Positions 10,972-20,306 of a stretch of DNA of 64,000 nucleotides are shown here, piece by piece. The number at the start of each line of letters is the position of its first letter. Positions within the stretch are counted from its first letter, which is position 1. The position numbers and the translations under genes were made by a program. The stretch is taken from the NCBI RefSeq assembly GCF_000312425.1, contig NZ_HE997181.1, positions 195,002-259,001 of the forward strand, given 5' to 3'. The notes beneath the pieces were generated by a model that saw only the letters and a program-made list of their open reading frames with translations, did no database searches and was not told the origin of the DNA. This DNA is from Reyranella massiliensis 521. GTDB lineage: Bacteria; Pseudomonadota; Alphaproteobacteria; Reyranellales; Reyranellaceae.

Positions 10972-11985
10972 ATGCCGCGCAAGACCATGGTCGAGGCGAT
11001 CCGCGACGCAATGGATGTCGCCATGCAGCGCGACGACAATGTCGTCGTCTTCGGTGAGGACGTTGGTTACTTCGGCGGTGTCTTCCGTTGCACGCAGGGC
11101 CTTCAGCAGAAGTTCGGCTCCAGCCGGTGCTTCGATGCGCCGATCAGTGAGTCCGGCATCGTCGGTGCGGCCGTTGGCATGGCCGCCTACGGGCTGCGGC
11201 CCTGCGTCGAGATCCAGTTCGCCGATTACATGTATCCAGCCTACGACCAGATCGTGTCGGAAGCGGCGCGGCTACGCTATCGCTCGAACGGCCAGTTCAC
11301 AGCACCGCTGGTCGTGCGCATGCCGACGGGCGGCGGCATCTTCGGCGGCCAGACCCACAGCCAGAGCCCGGAAGCGCTGTTCACCCATGTCGCCGGCCTC
11401 AAGACCGTCGTGCCGTCCAATCCCTACGACGCGAAGGGGCTGCTGATCGCCGCCATCGAGGACAACGATCCGGTGATCTTCCTTGAACCCAAGCGCCTCT
11501 ATAACGGCCCGTTCGACGGCCATCACGATAGGCCCGTGACGCCGTGGGCGCGCCATCCTCAAGGCGAAGTCCCCGACGGCCACTACACCGTGCCCCTGGG
11601 CAAGGCCGCGATCCGTCGCGAAGGCAGCGCGGTGACGGTGCTGGCCTACGGCACCATGGTTTTCGTCGCGGAAGCGGCGGCGTCCGAAGCCGGTATCGAT
11701 GCCGAAGTCATCGACCTGCGCACGCTCGTGCCCTACGACCTCGAGACAATCGTCGCCTCGGTGAACAAGACCGGACGCTGCGTGATCGTGCACGAGGCGA
11801 CATTGACGTCGGGCTTCGGCGCCGAGCTGAGCGCACTGGTGCAGGAAAATTGCTTCTACCATCTCGAAGCGCCCGTCACGCGCGTGGCCGGGTGGGATAC
11901 GCCCTATCCGCATGCGCAGGAGTGGGACTACTTCCCGGGACCGGCGCGGGTCGGCCGCGCCCTCAAGGCCGTGATGGAGGCCTGA
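10972..11985 (+). CDS. bkdA2: Branched-chain 2-oxoacid dehydrogenase E1 beta subunit
   Basis: 337 residues. Transketolase-like pyrimidine-binding domain at the N-terminus (VVVFGEDVGYFGGVFRCTQGL, with the catalytic Glu of GEDVG), EIQFADYMYPAYDQIVSEAARLRYRS, then a C-terminal transketolase domain (VIDLRTLVPYDLETIVASV, VIVHEATLTSGFGAEL). Partner of BkdA1 in the E1 heterotetramer. Three bases separate it from bkdA1 and one from bkdB. Confidence 0.95.
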   Translation: MPRKTMVEAIRDAMDVAMQRDDNVVVFGEDVGYFGGVFRCTQGLQQKFGSSRCFDAPISESGIVGAAVGMAAYGLRPCVEIQFADYMYPAYDQIVSEAARLRYRSNGQFTAPLVVRMPTGGGIFGGQTHSQSPEALFTHVAGLKTVVPSNPYDAKGLLIAAIEDNDPVIFLEPKRLYNGPFDGHHDRPVTPWARHPQGEVPDGHYTVPLGKAAIRREGSAVTVLAYGTMVFVAEAAASEAGIDAEVIDLRTLVPYDLETIVASVNKTGRCVIVHEATLTSGFGAELSALVQENCFYHLEAPVTRVAGWDTPYPHAQEWDYFPGPARVGRALKAVMEA

Positions 11986-11986
11986 G

Positions 11987-13282
11987 ATGGGAATCCGCAT
12001 CGTCAAGCTGCCCGATGTCGGCGAGGGCGTGGCTGAGGCCGAGGTCGTCGAGTGGCACGTCGCGGTCGGCCAGTCGGTGCTGGAGGACCAGATCCTTGCG
12101 GCCGTCATGACCGACAAGGCAACCGTCGAGATCCCGTCGCCGGTTGCCGGCACGGTGGTGGCGCTGGGCGCCGAGGTCGGCGGTGTGCTGGCCGTTGGGG
12201 CTGAATTGATCCGGCTCGAAGTGGCCGGCGAGGGCAATGCCGAAGTCGCCGCCGCGCCGCGCGAAGCCGCCGCCGCACCGCCGCCCGCGCAACCGCTTGC
12301 AGCGGCGCCGGCGCCGAAGCTGCCGGTACCGCCGCCAGCCTCACCGACTGTTGAGCCCGCCTCGGCGCCCCTGCCGACAAGCCGCGCGCCGATGGGACCG
12401 CCACGTCCGCCGGGTGAGAAGCCGATCGCCTCGCCGGCTGTACGACGCCGTGCCCGCGATGCCGGGGTCGATCTGCGTCAGGTCCGCGGTACGGGCCCGG
12501 CGGGCCGTATCGGCCATGACGATCTCGACGCCTATCTGCGCGTCGGCACGACGTCGGCAAAGGCGGTGCGTTCGGCAAACACCGAGGTCACGACCGTCAA
12601 GGTCATCGGCCTGCGCCGGCGCATCGCGCAGAAGATGGCGGAGGCCAAGCGTCGGGTTGCGCACTTCTCCTATGTCGAGGAGATCGACGTCACGGCGCTC
12701 GAAGAGCTGCGCGCGTCGTTGAATGCCGAACACCGGCAGGACCGTCCGCGCCTGACCCTGATGCCGTTCCTCATGCAGGCCCTGGTCAAAGCCGTCGCCG
12801 ATTTCCCCGAGATGAACGCGCTGTATGACGACGAGGCGGAAACCATCGAGCGGCATGGCGGTGTGCATATCGGCATTGCCACGCAAACGCCGTCCGGCTT
12901 GATGGTGCCTGTGGTTCGCCACTGCGAGTCGCTCGACCTCTGGGAGTGCGCGGCCGAAGTGCAGCGACTCGCCGAGGCTGCTCGCGAAGGCCGCGCGACC
13001 CGGGCCGAGCTGGCCGGCTCCACCATCACCATCACCAGTCTCGGCGCTCTGGGGGGGATCGTCACGACTCCGGTAGTCAACCGGCCCGAGGTGGCGATCA
13101 TCGGCGTCAACCGGCAGGTCGTGCGGCCGGTGTGGCAAGGCTCTCAGTTCGTGCCGCGAACCATGATGAACCTGTCGTCGTCGTTCGATCACCGCGTCAT
13201 CGACGGCTATGTCGCCGCTCGTTTCGTCCAGCGCATCAAGAGCCTGCTCGAAACGCCGGCGACCCTTTTTCTAGAGGCGTGA
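11987..13282 (+). CDS. bkdB: Branched-chain 2-oxoacid dehydrogenase E2 (lipoamide acyltransferase)
   Basis: 431 residues in the standard E2 order: one lipoyl domain (lipoyl-lysine in [12 protein letters not shown], about residue 43), a long Ala/Pro-rich linker (about residues 85-145), a peripheral-subunit-binding domain ([21 protein letters not shown]), and the catalytic acyltransferase domain ending in [17 protein letters not shown], which carries the His and Asp of the active site. Transfers the branched acyl group from lipoamide to CoA. Inside the bkd operon between E1 beta and E3. Confidence 0.95.
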   Translation: MGIRIVKLPDVGEGVAEAEVVEWHVAVGQSVLEDQILAAVMTDKATVEIPSPVAGTVVALGAEVGGVLAVGAELIRLEVAGEGNAEVAAAPREAAAAPPPAQPLAAAPAPKLPVPPPASPTVEPASAPLPTSRAPMGPPRPPGEKPIASPAVRRRARDAGVDLRQVRGTGPAGRIGHDDLDAYLRVGTTSAKAVRSANTEVTTVKVIGLRRRIAQKMAEAKRRVAHFSYVEEIDVTALEELRASLNAEHRQDRPRLTLMPFLMQALVKAVADFPEMNALYDDEAETIERHGGVHIGIATQTPSGLMVPVVRHCESLDLWECAAEVQRLAEAAREGRATRAELAGSTITITSLGALGGIVTTPVVNRPEVAIIGVNRQVVRPVWQGSQFVPRTMMNLSSSFDHRVIDGYVAARFVQRIKSLLETPATLFLEA

Positions 13283-13283
13283 G

Positions 13284-14690
13284 ATGGCCGAGATAACAGC
13301 CAAGGTACTGGTCGTCGGTGGCGGGCCCGGAGGCTACGTCGCCGCTATTCGCGCGGGCCAGCTCGGCCTCGATACCGTGCTGGTCGAGCAGGGCGGTGCC
13401 GAAGGCGGGCTGGGCGGCACCTGCCTGAATGTCGGCTGCATCCCCTCCAAGGCCGTCATTCATGCTGCCGACGCCTATCATCGCGCCGTCGAACAGACGG
13501 CCGTCACGCCCTTCGGCCTGCGTGTCGAACACCCGGCGATTGACTTCGCACGGACGGTCGAGTGGAAGGACGGCATCGTTGGCCGTTTGACCAGCGGCGT
13601 CGGTGCATTGTTGAAGCGGCACAAGGTCAAGATCGTGCAGGGGCACGCCGAGCTGGTGGACGGCAAAACCTGCAAGGTCGAGACCGATACGGGACCGCAA
13701 ACCATACGTGCTGAGCATGTGATTCTGGCAACGGGTTCGGTAACAGCGCCGCTGCCGCCGCTGCCGTTCGGCGGCAAGGTTATTTCTTCGACCGAAGCGC
13801 TGTCGCTGCAGACTATTCCCAAGCGTCTCGTCGTGGTTGGCGCCGGCTATATCGGTCTCGAACTCGGAACTGCCTTCGCTAAACTCGACGCCAAGGTGAC
13901 AATCGTCGAGGCCGAGGATCGCATCCTGCCGGCCTACGATACCGAGCTGGTGCGGCCGGTCGCCAGGCGCCTCCAGGCGCTGGGCGTTGACATCCTTCTG
14001 CGCGCACGCGCGTCGGGCCTCGCTGAAGATGGCGGCTCGGTGCTGATCGAAGACGGAAGCGGATCGAAACGCAGCCTGCCGGCCGACCGCATCCTCGTCG
14101 CCACCGGCCGACGCGCCCGGCTGGAGGGCTTCGGCCTGGAGCGGCTCGACCTCACGATGAACGGCCGCTTCGTCGCCGTCGACGAGCGCTGCGCCACGTC
14201 GATGCGCAATGTCTGGGCGGTGGGCGATATCACCGGCGAGCCGATGCTGGCGCATCGCGCGATGGCGCAGGGCGCCGTGGTCGCCGAGGTTATCGCCGGC
14301 CATCGCCGCGTTTTCGACAGCGCCGTGATTCCGGCTGTCTGCTTCACCGACCCCGAAATCGTCACCGTCGGCCTCTCGCCGGAGGCCGCGCGTCAGGCTG
14401 GGCGCGAGGTGCGCGTCGCCAGTTTCCCGTTCCAGGCCAACGGCCGCGCCCTGACGTTGGGGGCCGAGGATGGCTTTGTGCGCGTGACGGCGCGTGCCGA
14501 CAATCACCTGGTCCTTGGCATTGCGGCGGTCGGTGCCGGCGTATCGGAACTTGCTGGCAGTTTTGCCCTCGCGCTTGAGATGGGTGCGCGTCTGGAAGAC
14601 ATCGGCGGCACCATCCACGCGCATCCGACCTTGGGCGAGGCTTTCCATGAAGCCAGCCTGCGGGCGCTCGGCGAGGCACTTCACATCTAG
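13284..14690 (+). CDS. lpdA: Dihydrolipoyl dehydrogenase (E3)
   Basis: 468 residues. N-terminal FAD fold [21 protein letters not shown], redox-active disulfide [16 protein letters not shown] fold [22 protein letters not shown]-binding [17 protein letters not shown], and the C-terminal dimer domain with the catalytic His-Glu in [12 protein letters not shown]. It reoxidises dihydrolipoamide on the BKD E2. Only one base separates it from bkdB, so it is the dedicated E3 of this complex (the LpdV role), though it may also serve other 2-oxoacid dehydrogenases. Confidence 0.95.
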   Translation: MAEITAKVLVVGGGPGGYVAAIRAGQLGLDTVLVEQGGAEGGLGGTCLNVGCIPSKAVIHAADAYHRAVEQTAVTPFGLRVEHPAIDFARTVEWKDGIVGRLTSGVGALLKRHKVKIVQGHAELVDGKTCKVETDTGPQTIRAEHVILATGSVTAPLPPLPFGGKVISSTEALSLQTIPKRLVVVGAGYIGLELGTAFAKLDAKVTIVEAEDRILPAYDTELVRPVARRLQALGVDILLRARASGLAEDGGSVLIEDGSGSKRSLPADRILVATGRRARLEGFGLERLDLTMNGRFVAVDERCATSMRNVWAVGDITGEPMLAHRAMAQGAVVAEVIAGHRRVFDSAVIPAVCFTDPEIVTVGLSPEAARQAGREVRVASFPFQANGRALTLGAEDGFVRVTARADNHLVLGIAAVGAGVSELAGSFALALEMGARLEDIGGTIHAHPTLGEAFHEASLRALGEALHI

Positions 14691-14697
14691 CATCGTC

Positions 14698-15368
14698 ATG
14701 ACTTTTTCCTTCGTCGGACGCTGCGCGCGGACTGGAAGGCTCGGCGCCGCCGTCACAACCTCCTCGATCGCGGTCGGCTCGCGGTGCCAGCACGCGCGAG
14801 CGGGCGTCGGTGCCGCCTTGACCCAGCACCGCACCGATCCACGGCTAGGGCCGCTTGCTCTCGATCTGCTGGCACGTGGTTTCACCGCCGACGAAGCCAT
14901 GAAGGCCATCGTCGCGGCAACGCCCTATCGCAACTGGCGTCAGCTCGCCGTGATCGACGCCGCCGGTCGTACTGCGGTCTATTCCGGCGCCCATGTTCGT
15001 GGCGAGCGTGCCGAGGCCCAGGGCCGGGGTTGCGCCGCCATCGCCAACATCGTCCGGTCCGAGACGATCCCTCGCACCATGGTCGAGAGGTTCGAGCGCT
15101 CTCGGATCGCCCGTTGGCGCAACGCCTCGTCGAAGCACTTGCAGCCGGCGAAGCTGCTGGTGGCGAACGAGTGCCGGTGATGTCGGCGGCGCTGATCGTG
15201 GTTGATAAGGAGTCTTTCCCCTATGTCGAGCTCCGTGTCGACGATCACCTTACGCCGATCGTGGAGCTTTCCCGTCTCCGGTCGCTCTATCAGACCGAGG
15301 CCGATGCCTACGTGACGCGCACCGTCGATCCCGAGCAGGCATCACCACCTCCCAACATGGCCCGCTAG
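14698..15368 (+). pseudogene. DUF1028 family protein, split by a single frameshift
   Basis: DUF1028 proteins are about 220-230 residues with an Ntn-hydrolase-like fold and no settled function. The reading frame starting at 14698 ([20 protein letters not shown], then [20 protein letters not shown] and [21 protein letters not shown]) is typical of the family up to about 15100 and then runs into non-family sequence, stopping at 15180. The family C-terminus ([40 protein letters not shown]) continues in the -1 frame to 15368. One missing base near CGCTCTCGG at 15097-15105 would join the two into about 223 residues. It is either a pseudogene or a sequence error. It follows lpdA by seven bases and may be the last gene of the bkd operon. 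Confidence 0.8.
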
Positions 15369-15387
15369 GCGCACGCGGCGGTGATCG

Positions 15388-16719
15388 CTACTTCTTCTGC
15401 AGTACGTCCAGCAGCACCAGGCTCATCGCCTCGGCGCCGGTCCGGATTGTCGGCTCGGGCACCGGCGCGAACTCCGGCGAATGGTTGCCGGGCACCGGCT
15501 TCTTGTCCTTCGCCGCCTGGGCGAGATCCTTGGGGTCGAGTCCCCCGATGCCGAAGTAGAAGGAGGGGACGCCTGCAATGACGAATTCGGAATAGTCCTC
15601 GCTCGCCGAGCCTGGCTCCCGCATGAGCCGTGCCTTGTCACCATACGCTGCCTTCAGCACCGCGCCGCTGCGGGCCGCGAGCTTTTCGTCATTGAAGACG
15701 GCCTTCGCGCCGGCCGTGATCTTGATCTCCGGCGGCGGTGCGCCGGCCATCATGGCCACCGCCTTGGCGGTCCGCTCGACACCGTCGATCATCCGGGCGC
15801 GCGTGGCGTCGTCGTGCGAGCGGATCGTGCCGCGCAGCAGCGCGGTATCGGGAATGATGTTGCCGGCGCTGCCGGCCTGTACGGCGCCGATCGTCACCAC
15901 GCCGAATCTGGCGGCATCCTTCTCGCGGCTGATCACGCTCTGCACGTCGACGATGAAGCGGCCGGCCATCATGATCGGGTCGATGGTGACGTGCGGGCGA
16001 GAACCGTGGCCGCCCTTGCCGATGAAGTTGATTTCCAGGCCGTCGGAAGTCGAGTTCCAGACACCCGGCTTGTAGCTCACATAGCCGTAGGGGCCTGGGC
16101 CGACATGCAGCGCGAAGCCGTAATCCGGCTTGGGAAAGCGGGTGAACAACCCGTCGGCCACCATCGCCTTGGCGCCGCCACCGCCTTCTTCGGCCGGCTG
16201 CCCGACGAACACCAGAGTGCCGCTCCATTGGTCCTTCATGTCGAGCATGATCTTGGCGACGGCCGCCCACACCGCCATGTGGATGTCGTGACCGCAGGCA
16301 TGCATCACCGGCGTTTCCTTGCCGCGCCAGATCTGCGTGGCCTTGCTCGCATAGGGTAGGCCGGTCTTTTCCGGCATCGGCAAGGCATCAAGGTCGGTGC
16401 GGACCATGATCGTGGGGCCTGGCCCGTTCTTGTAGATCGCAACGATGCCGGTCCGGCCGACTTTCTCCGTCACGTCGTAGCCCAGCGCGCGCATCTCGGC
16501 AGCGAGCTTGGCGGCCGTCCGGGTCTCCTGGAAGCCGAGTTCGGGATGAGTGTGGATGTCCTTGTAGAGAGCATCGAGGCGGGAATACTGGGTGTCGAGG
16601 CTACGCGTGATCGCGGCGCGCTGAGTGGCCATGTCGACTGCGCCAGCCGGGACCGCCAGGCCCAGTGCGACGACCAAGGCAAGACTGCTGCTCCGCAGTT
16701 GGAACCCGATGCTCACCAT
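15388..16719 (-). CDS. Exported M20 family metallopeptidase/amidohydrolase
   Basis: 443 residues. A signal peptide (about residues 1-28, cleavage after VPAGA) precedes an M20D-type dizinc amidohydrolase: HTHPELGFQETRTA, RTDLDALPMPEKTGLPYASK, MHACGHDIHMA (metal ligands Cys/His), GQPAEEGGGGAKAMV (catalytic Glu-Glu), GGHGSRPHVTIDPI in the dimerisation domain, and GSASEDYSEF. Relatives hydrolyse N-acyl amino acids, hippurate or IAA-amino acid conjugates; this one would work in the periplasm. AGAGGG precedes the ATG. Same strand as the FAD monooxygenase, 114 bp downstream, so co-transcription is possible. Confidence 0.9.
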   Translation of the reverse strand: MVSIGFQLRSSSLALVVALGLAVPAGAVDMATQRAAITRSLDTQYSRLDALYKDIHTHPELGFQETRTAAKLAAEMRALGYDVTEKVGRTGIVAIYKNGPGPTIMVRTDLDALPMPEKTGLPYASKATQIWRGKETPVMHACGHDIHMAVWAAVAKIMLDMKDQWSGTLVFVGQPAEEGGGGAKAMVADGLFTRFPKPDYGFALHVGPGPYGYVSYKPGVWNSTSDGLEINFIGKGGHGSRPHVTIDPIMMAGRFIVDVQSVISREKDAARFGVVTIGAVQAGSAGNIIPDTALLRGTIRSHDDATRARMIDGVERTAKAVAMMAGAPPPEIKITAGAKAVFNDEKLAARSGAVLKAAYGDKARLMREPGSASEDYSEFVIAGVPSFYFGIGGLDPKDLAQAAKDKKPVPGNHSPEFAPVPEPTIRTGAEAMSLVLLDVLQKK

Positions 16720-16833
16720 GCATTCCCTCTCTTTTGTCGCTACCGGCGATACGGTATCGGACCGGCGAACGATCGGGAAGGTGGCATTGCCGGTGCCATC
16801 GTCATGGCGACTGCCGGCGAGAGCGGCCTGCTG

Positions 16834-18108
16834 TCAACGCTCCCGCTCCTTTCCCGCTTTCCTGCCATCAGGTCCGCCGTCTGGCCGGGCAAATCCGGCA
16901 AGGGAGGCGTAGTTGCGCACCATCGCCTTGCGTTCCTCGTAGGAGGCAATCTCGTCGATGGCGGCGAAGCCATCGGGTGCCCGAGCCTCGATCATGTCGA
17001 TAACGCCCTCCGGTCCACCACGGCGATTGGCCAGCACGATTTCCGCCGTGGCCGGTCGCCGCTCGTTGTCATAGCGGGCGAGAGACGCTTCGATCGTGTC
17101 TCCGGATACCAGACAGGTGGCGAGGCATTTGGCGTCGAGAATCGCCTGGCTCGCGCCATTGGAGCCGACAGGATACATTGGATGAGCGGCATCGCCGAGC
17201 AGCGTCACGCGCCCGAAGGACCAGCGCGGCAGGGGATCGCGATCGCAGTTCGGATATTCGTAGAAGCTTCCGGTCGCCTCGATGATCGCGGCCGGATCGA
17301 CGAAGTCCAGGCGGAAGCGGTTGCGCACGAACGGCAGGACCTCCTCCATGACGCCGATGCGGCTCCAGTCCTCGCGTCGCGGAGGCCCCATGCCCGCTTC
17401 GCCCGTCCGCGCCATCACGGCCCAGTTCGTCAGACGCATATCGGGAGACTGAGGATCGACGGCGATCGGGTAGTAGACGAACTTCGCGACGTTGCCGCCG
17501 GCGATCGCCATCGTGCGGCCGTCGCGCCAGATCGGCCAGCGGGTCGCCCCACGCCACAGCATGATCCCGCTCCAGATCGGCGGCCCTTCGTCGGGGTAGA
17601 GCGCGGCGCGGACGCTCGAATGGACGCCGTCGGCGCCGACAAGCAGATCGCCCTGCCGCGTAGCGACCGAGCCGTCCGGCCGCACGAGGCGGACCGTGAC
17701 GCCGCTCTCGGTCTCGGTGAAGCCTGCGACATTCCAGCCGGTGTGTATGGCATTGTCGCCGAGCCGCGCGAGGGCCGCTCTATGGATCAGGCCAAGAAGC
17801 CGGCCGCGGTGGATGCTGAACTGCGGGACATTGTAGCCGGCATCGAGCCCCCTCAGTTCCTGCCATACGACCTGACCGAATCGGTTTGTGTAGATCAGCT
17901 CGCGCGTCCGGATGCCGGCGGCATCCAACTCGCCCATCAATCCGAGCTCGGCCAGTTCCTTGACGGCATGCGGCAGCATGTTGATACCGACGCCGAGTTC
18001 GCGAACGGCGTCGGCGCGCTCGAAGATCTCGACATCGATGCCGGCGCGTTGCAGGTAAAGGGCCGTCGTCAACCCGCCGATGCCGCCGCCTGCGATCAGG
18101 ACTTTCAT
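16834..18108 (-). CDS. FAD-dependent aromatic-ring monooxygenase, PhzS/salicylate-hydroxylase-like
   Basis: 424 residues. Class A flavoprotein hydroxylase: the GxGxxG loop VLIAGGGIGGLTTALYLQRAG, the DG motif LVGADGVHSSVRAALYPDEG, and the GD motif VTLLGDAAHPMYPVGSNGAS. The order and wording of LGVGINMLPHAVKELAELGL and YNVPQFSIHRGRL resemble PhzS (5-methylphenazine-1-carboxylate monooxygenase) more than PobA, but no phenazine genes are near, so the substrate is open. Its ATG overlaps the stop of the upstream DJ-1-type gene (ATGA), so the two are translationally coupled. Confidence 0.88.
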   Translation of the reverse strand: MKVLIAGGGIGGLTTALYLQRAGIDVEIFERADAVRELGVGINMLPHAVKELAELGLMGELDAAGIRTRELIYTNRFGQVVWQELRGLDAGYNVPQFSIHRGRLLGLIHRAALARLGDNAIHTGWNVAGFTETESGVTVRLVRPDGSVATRQGDLLVGADGVHSSVRAALYPDEGPPIWSGIMLWRGATRWPIWRDGRTMAIAGGNVAKFVYYPIAVDPQSPDMRLTNWAVMARTGEAGMGPPRREDWSRIGVMEEVLPFVRNRFRLDFVDPAAIIEATGSFYEYPNCDRDPLPRWSFGRVTLLGDAAHPMYPVGSNGASQAILDAKCLATCLVSGDTIEASLARYDNERRPATAEIVLANRRGGPEGVIDMIEARAPDGFAAIDEIASYEERKAMVRNYASLAGFARPDGGPDGRKAGKERER

Positions 18109-19265
18109 TCCCGAGGCTCCCCTGACGCAGCCTGTCTCGAGTATTCGAGCTGCATGGCGACGAGGTTGGCGGTGTCCACCCGATAACGACCGGCGATTGC
18201 CTGCAGCGTTTCGTTCAAGGCTGAAACAGGACGGTGTGCGATGGCGGAGTCGAGCATCCCATCCGTCGGCCGGGACGTCGCGACCAGGTCGGGCAGAATG
18301 CCAAGACCGCTGCGGCTCCGAAGGGGCCGTGCCTGGTCGGCGACGGTGACGACGTGCGACCGATAGGTTCGGGACCAGGCATCGGCGACCAGAGCCAGCG
18401 ATACTTCGTCGACGCCGGACCCGAGCGAAATGCCGAGGGTTTCGCGCTTCCAGAAGGCGAGGGTATTGCCGATCGCAGTCAAGGCAAAAGGCCGCGTGAA
18501 GACGAAGATGCTGCTGTCGTGCTGCGCATCCCAGCTCGCGGCTCCCAGTTCGCGCGCCATCTGTTCGGCCTTGCCGCGTCCCGCGATCGCCTCGATCAGC
18601 GTGAGCGACATCGGCATCGACGCGCTGACTCCAGTCGTCGTGGCGACGCCGCGGTCGACCACGAACCGCCGGTCAGGAACGAAACGAATCGACGGGTGTC
18701 GCTTCAGCAACTGATCGCGATAGTACCAATGCGTTGTGGCCTGCCGACCGTCGAGCAGTCCGGCGGCGCCGACGACCTTGGCGCCGGCGCAGATGCCGAC
18801 GATGATTGCGCCTTTCGCCGCCTGCTGCTGGATCCACTGCAATGCCGCCGGATCATCGTCGCGATGCATCGCCGGCACGATCACGTAGTCGGCGCCGTCG
18901 GGATGACGGGCGTCGAAATCGGCAATGGTGCCGTCGGGCTCGACCTTCAACGCCGGATAGAGTGCTACCGGACCGGGCGAGGTCGCGAGTGCAGTCACAT
19001 CGGCAACGTCGGCGCGGCGAAGAATGCCGTAAGGCATCAGATAATCGGTAGTCTCGGTGCCGTCGTTGATGCCGATAATCGCCACGACCGGACGCGCGCG
19101 CTTCGGCGGCTTCAGCGCCGCCAGAGTGGCATCGACTTCGGCCTGTGGAACTGGCTGGGTCCTTGTGGCAGTAGGAGCCGACGGCAGGGAAACCATCCAG
19201 CCGGCCCCGATAGCCAGAAGGATCGCAACGCTCAAGCCACTCCAAAGAACCAACCGACGATGCAT
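18105..19265 (-). CDS. Membrane-anchored DJ-1/PfpI family protein
   Basis: 386 residues. An N-terminal hydrophobic segment (LWSGLSVAILLAIGAGWMVS, residues 7-26) anchors or exports it. Residues about 58-230 form a class I glutamine-amidotransferase-like DJ-1/PfpI domain with nucleophile elbow VGICAGAKVVGAAGLL and GRQATTHWYY, the pattern of the sensory half of GlxA/FtrA regulators. There is no AraC helix-turn-helix. The rest (about 240-386) has segments such as SLGSGVDEVSLALVADAWSR that suggest a second, decayed PfpI-like unit; that is uncertain. Coupled to the FAD monooxygenase, divergent from a GlxA-type regulator. Role unknown. Confidence 0.8.
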   Translation of the reverse strand: MHRRLVLWSGLSVAILLAIGAGWMVSLPSAPTATRTQPVPQAEVDATLAALKPPKRARPVVAIIGINDGTETTDYLMPYGILRRADVADVTALATSPGPVALYPALKVEPDGTIADFDARHPDGADYVIVPAMHRDDDPAALQWIQQQAAKGAIIVGICAGAKVVGAAGLLDGRQATTHWYYRDQLLKRHPSIRFVPDRRFVVDRGVATTTGVSASMPMSLTLIEAIAGRGKAEQMARELGAASWDAQHDSSIFVFTRPFALTAIGNTLAFWKRETLGISLGSGVDEVSLALVADAWSRTYRSHVVTVADQARPLRSRSGLGILPDLVATSRPTDGMLDSAIAHRPVSALNETLQAIAGRYRVDTANLVAMQLEYSRQAASGEPRE

Positions 19266-19346
19266 GACACTCCGGCTCGACTTCTTTGGGACGTCCCCGC
19301 GACGTTGAACCAGAGGCTAGCGTTCCTATTTTTTGGCTGAAATGAC

Positions 19347-20297
19347 ATGAATCGAGCAAATGCTGCCATGTCCCGAAAGATCGCTCTCGTCATTCACCCT
19401 GGATTTCAAATCCTCGACGCTGCCGGCCCCACGGCGGCTTTCGAGATCGCCGGGCGTCTTCGGCCGAACAGCTACGACCTGCATTTGATGGCGCCAGGCG
19501 AAGGTGCGGTGGAGAGTTCTTCCGGCGTGAGGCTTTCGGCTCGACCGTTGGGTGCCGGCCCGTTCGACACCGTCGTGATCGCCGGCGGAGAGATCATCCA
19601 GTCTGAAGAGGCTGCACGGGAAATTCTCGGCTGGCTCAGGTCCGTGATCGCGCGACGCATCGCCAGCGTTTGTTCGGGCGCCTATTTCCTCGCAGAGGCG
19701 GGGCTGCTCGAGGGGCGACGCGCTACCACCCATTGGGCAAGCTCAGGCGACTTCGCCAATCGCTATCCGAACGTCAGGTTAGATACAGACCGCATCTTCA
19801 TCCGTGACGGCGATATCTGGACCTCCGCCGGCGTTTCGGCGGGTATCGACCTGGCCTTGGCGCTGATCGAGGACGATCTTGGCGCCGATGTCGCTCGCCG
19901 CACCGCGCAGCAGCTTGTGGTTCACCAACGTCGGCCCGGTGGCCAGTCGCAGTTCTCGGCGCTGGTGGAACTGGGTGGCCGCACGGGCCGCTTCGCCGGC
20001 TTGATCGACTGGGTGCGCGAGCATCTGGCCGAGCCGTTGACCGTCGAGCACCTCGCCGACCAAGTGGCGATGAGCCCCCGTAATTTTGCCCGAACTTTCG
20101 TCGCGGAAACCGGCACCACACCGGCTAAGGCCGTGGAACGGCTGCGTATCGACGTGGCGCGGGCTGCCGTCGAGGCGGGCCATGCGCCGTTCGACCGGAT
20201 CGCCGAGGAGACCGGCTTCGGGGATGCGGGCCGTATGCGGCGGGCCTTTCTCAGGAATCTGGGGCACCCGCCGCAAACGCTCCGGCGCAGCTTTTGA
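19347..20297 (+). CDS. GlxA family AraC-type transcriptional regulator with DJ-1/PfpI domain
   Basis: 316 residues (309 if the ATG at 19368 is used). Residues about 10-175 are a DJ-1/PfpI sensor domain (ALVIHPGFQILDAAGPTAAF, elbow ASVCSGAYFLAEAGLL, GRRATTHWASSGDF). Residues about 215-316 are two AraC helix-turn-helices (EPLTVEHLADQVAMSPRNFA and FDRIAEETGFGDAGRMRRAF). It shares 81 bp of upstream DNA with the divergent DJ-1/monooxygenase pair and most likely controls it. Convergent with the hutC-type gene, nine bases away. Confidence 0.9.
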   Translation: MNRANAAMSRKIALVIHPGFQILDAAGPTAAFEIAGRLRPNSYDLHLMAPGEGAVESSSGVRLSARPLGAGPFDTVVIAGGEIIQSEEAAREILGWLRSVIARRIASVCSGAYFLAEAGLLEGRRATTHWASSGDFANRYPNVRLDTDRIFIRDGDIWTSAGVSAGIDLALALIEDDLGADVARRTAQQLVVHQRRPGGQSQFSALVELGGRTGRFAGLIDWVREHLAEPLTVEHLADQVAMSPRNFARTFVAETGTTPAKAVERLRIDVARAAVEAGHAPFDRIAEETGFGDAGRMRRAFLRNLGHPPQTLRRSF

Positions 20298-20306
20298 GCC
20301 AGTGAG

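Noticed and set aside
15381..15581. Short frames after the DUF1028 gene as an independent gene
   Set aside because: The region is the end of the convergent M20 gene; the frames are Arg/Pro-rich shadows.
16546..18186. 546-codon plus-strand frame opposite the FAD monooxygenase
   Set aside because: Its translation is Arg/Gly-rich with no domain; the minus-strand frame has complete FAD motifs and is coupled to its neighbour.
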